A stretch of 7,050 bases of DNA from positions 1 to 7,050 of the forward strand of contig PNJM01000141.1 of the NCBI GenBank assembly GCA_013821865.1, in the 5' to 3' direction. The position numbers were made by a program, and so were the translations under genes. Source of the DNA: Rhodocyclaceae bacterium. GTDB taxonomy: Bacteria; Pseudomonadota; Gammaproteobacteria; Burkholderiales; Rhodocyclaceae. The notes under the pieces were generated by a model. That model searched no databases. It was not told the DNA's origin and saw nothing but the letters and a program-made list of their open reading frames with translations. Below are positions 6,091 through 7,050 of this stretch, in pieces (within the stretch, counting starts at the first letter, position 1; each line of letters opens with the position of its first letter).

Positions 6091-6147
6091 GGTTTCGAGT
6101 TCGATACTGGGCGCGGCGAGGCGCGCGCATGGTTTCAACTCGAAACC
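6091..6147. terminator. Inverted repeat between convergent gpsA and trmL, possible bidirectional terminator
   Basis: GGTTTCGAGTT (6091-6101), two bases after the gpsA stop, is perfectly complementary to AACTCGAAACC (6137-6147), with a 35-base GC-rich loop. The right half can instead form a tight hairpin GGTTTC-AACTC-GAAACC (6131-6147). The position between converging genes suggests transcript ending or 3' protection for both. No T-run follows on either strand, so a classical rho-independent terminator is not shown; it may equally be a repeat remnant. Confidence 0.4.
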
Positions 6148-6160
6148 CGAAACGAGCCGC

Positions 6161-6625
6161 CTAAGCGCCGCCCACAAACCCGTTTTGCCGCCAGGCTTCA
6201 TAAACCATCACGGCCACCGTATTGCCCAGGTTGAGGCTGCGGCTGGAAGCCGTCATGGGCAGCCGGATGCGTCGTTCCGGCGGTGCGCCTTCCAGCATTT
6301 CGGTCGGCAGGCCGCAGCTTTCCGGGCCGAATACGAAAGCGTCGCCCTTCCGGTAGCGCGGTGTGTCGTAACGCGTCCCGCCGCGCGTGCTTGCCATAAA
6401 CAGCCTCTGCCCTCCGAGCACCGCCAGGCAGGATTCCCAGTTGTCATGGACCGTGGTTTCCGCCAGATCCCGGTAATCCATGCCGGAACGGGCCAGATAG
6501 CGGTCATCCAGGCTGAAGCCGAGAGGCTTCACCAGGTGCAGATGGCTGCCGGTATTGGCGCACAGGCGGATGACGTTGCCGGTGTTGGGCGGGATCTCGG
6601 GTTGAAAAAGGATGATGTGGAACAC
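6161..6625 (-). CDS. trmL: tRNA (cytidine/uridine-2'-O-)-methyltransferase TrmL (SPOUT family)
   Basis: Methylates the 2'-O of wobble nucleotide 34 in certain leucine tRNAs using S-adenosylmethionine. The protein has 154 residues from the GTG start (E. coli TrmL 157) and contains only the knotted SPOUT domain. Visible motifs are the N-terminal [17 protein letters not shown] (10-26), FGPESCGLP (99-107), and the knot region [20 protein letters not shown] (120-139) followed by YEAWRQNGF. An ATG 45 bases upstream (6670) is in frame, but its 15 extra residues are not family-like. The GTG at 6625 matches the TrmL N-terminus and has GAAGGG six bases upstream. It is convergent with gpsA and divergent from the GspE/PilB-type gene. 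In E. coli, trmL lies nearby but beyond cysE and in the same direction as gpsA. Confidence 0.94.
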   Translation of the reverse strand: MFHIILFQPEIPPNTGNVIRLCANTGSHLHLVKPLGFSLDDRYLARSGMDYRDLAETTVHDNWESCLAVLGGQRLFMASTRGGTRYDTPRYRKGDAFVFGPESCGLPTEMLEGAPPERRIRLPMTASSRSLNLGNTVAVMVYEAWRQNGFVGGA

Positions 6626-6631
6626 TTGAAA

Positions 6632-6637
6632 CCCTTC
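6632..6637 (-). promoter_or_regulatory. Ribosome binding site fixing the GTG start of trmL
   Basis: On the minus strand GAAGGG is followed by six bases and then GTG (6625-6623). This strong site favours the GTG start over the in-frame ATG at 6670. A TATACT sequence further upstream (6650-6645, minus strand) could be the -10 box of trmL, but no matching -35 is seen. Confidence 0.6.
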
Positions 6638-6706
6638 TGTAAACAGTATAAGTTTCCGTAAATCTGGCATGTTACGTGCTTTTGCGCGTAAAGAAGATTA
6701 ACTTTT

Positions 6707-6710
6707 GGAG
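6707..6710 (+). promoter_or_regulatory. Ribosome binding site of the GspE/PilB-type gene
   Basis: GGAG within TTTTGGAG lies six bases before the ATG at 6717 and fixes this start. Confidence 0.6.
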
Positions 6711-6716
6711 AACCGC

Positions 6717-7050
6717 ATGGCGCGGCCAGAAAAGGTCCGGCTCGGCGAATTGCTCGTCCAGCAGGGCCTCATCAAGGAAGAACAGCTCCGGCAGGCGCTC
6801 GAGGAGCAGAAGCGCAGCGGCCGCAAGCTCGGCCGGGTTCTCGTCGACAATGGTTTCGTCACCGAAGAGGGTATCTCGCAGGCGCTCGCCAGGCAGCTGC
6901 AGATTCCCTACATCGACCTCAAGTATTACAACGTAAGGCCGGAACTGATTCAGCTGCTGCCCGAGGCGCAGGCGCGGCGCTTCCGCGCTCTTGTGCTCGA
7001 GCAGCGCGGCGAGGCGCTGCGGCTGGGCCTGGTCGATCCTACCGATCTGT
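6717..7050 (+). CDS. GspE/PilB-type secretion or pilus ATPase, N-terminal MshEN domain only (cut by window end)
   Basis: Only the first 111 residues are visible. They form the N-terminal domain found in assembly ATPases of type II secretion and type IV pili (GspE, PilB, MshE). Two 24-residue motifs, RLGELLVQQGLI...LRQALEEQ (8-31) and KLGRVLVDNGFV...ISQALARQ (37-60), are separated by exactly five residues. This matches the cyclic-di-GMP-binding MshEN pattern RLGxxLLxxGLIxxxxLxxxLxxQ, with Lys37 in place of Arg in the second half. IPYIDLKYYNVRPELIQLLPE follows (66-86), then the usual RALVLEQRGEALRLGLVDPTD stretch. The Walker motifs of the ATPase lie beyond the window, so the ATPase assignment is inferred. 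Other proteins also carry MshEN domains, but the IPYIDL...LLPE...VDPTDL order is typical of GspE/PilB. It is divergent from trmL and probably starts a new transcription unit. Confidence 0.8.
   Translation, partial: MARPEKVRLGELLVQQGLIKEEQLRQALEEQKRSGRKLGRVLVDNGFVTEEGISQALARQLQIPYIDLKYYNVRPELIQLLPEAQARRFRALVLEQRGEALRLGLVDPTDL

Noticed and set aside
6626..6652. TTGAAA (6626-6631) and TATAAG (6647-6652) as a plus-strand promoter for the GspE/PilB-type gene
   Set aside because: The spacer is only 15 bases and the -10 match is imperfect, so it is too weak to annotate.
5180..6661. A 493-codon open frame on the plus strand across gpsA and into trmL
   Set aside because: It lies one frame off gpsA, is Arg/Pro/Ala-rich with no family motif, and runs antisense through trmL. 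It is a by-product of GC-rich codon use.
6626..6670. The upstream ATG (6670) as start of TrmL
   Set aside because: The extra 15 residues do not resemble TrmL, whereas GTG at 6625 matches the family N-terminus and has a strong GAAGGG site.
1..7050. tRNA or rRNA genes, CRISPR arrays, insertion sequences, prophage or defence genes
   Set aside because: I saw no transposase, integrase, nuclease-helicase or toxin-antitoxin motifs, no regularly spaced repeats, and no tRNA-like cloverleaf on either strand.

Overview
This is GC-rich DNA from a proteobacterium, most likely a betaproteobacterium. The evidence is the set of protein families, their order, and the close match of SecB, TrmL, GpmA and EnvC to beta/gamma-type sequences. 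A Rhodocyclales-like source is possible, but the sequence alone does not settle genus or order. The window is almost fully coding. It holds nine complete genes and two genes cut by the window edges. No gene-free stretch exceeds about 100 bases.

Left arm, minus strand (1-2945): a compact gene string reads gpmA -> envC-like -> ctpA. It covers glycolytic phosphoglycerate mutase, a periplasmic murein-amidase activator with a degenerate LytM domain, and an S41 carboxyl-terminal processing protease cut by the window start just after its nucleophilic serine. The envC-like gene appears to start with TTG one base after the gpmA stop, which suggests translational coupling.

Centre (2946-3045): a short divergent promoter region, with a perfect TATAAT box and palindromes, separates gpmA from a plus-strand cluster.

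Right-central arm, plus strand (3046-6089): an ArsR-family regulator, a membrane-anchored rhodanese, glutaredoxin 3 (grxC), the export chaperone secB, a secreted tandem-SH3 protein, and glycerol-3-phosphate dehydrogenase (gpsA). The first five are separated by 2 to 37 bases and look like one operon. The ArsR protein carries the two-cysteine arrangement of the BigR/SqrR/YgaV persulfide sensors. Together with the rhodanese and glutaredoxin it suggests a sulfane-sulfur or thiol-redox control unit placed in front of secB. A 73-base REP-like palindromic element fills the gap before gpsA.

Right end (6090-7050): trmL (tRNA Cm34/Um34 methyltransferase) lies convergent to gpsA, with an inverted repeat between them. 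Divergent from trmL is the 5' part of a GspE/PilB-type ATPase gene, whose N-terminus matches the two-part cyclic-di-GMP-binding MshEN motif.

The layout recalls the E. coli gpmM-envC / yibN-grxC-secB-gpsA-cysE-trmL locus with substitutions: GpmA in place of GpmM, an added ArsR gene and an added SH3 gene, and no cysE. Nothing here looks like a mobile element, phage, CRISPR array or defence system. The region is mainly a conserved housekeeping locus with some informative local variations.
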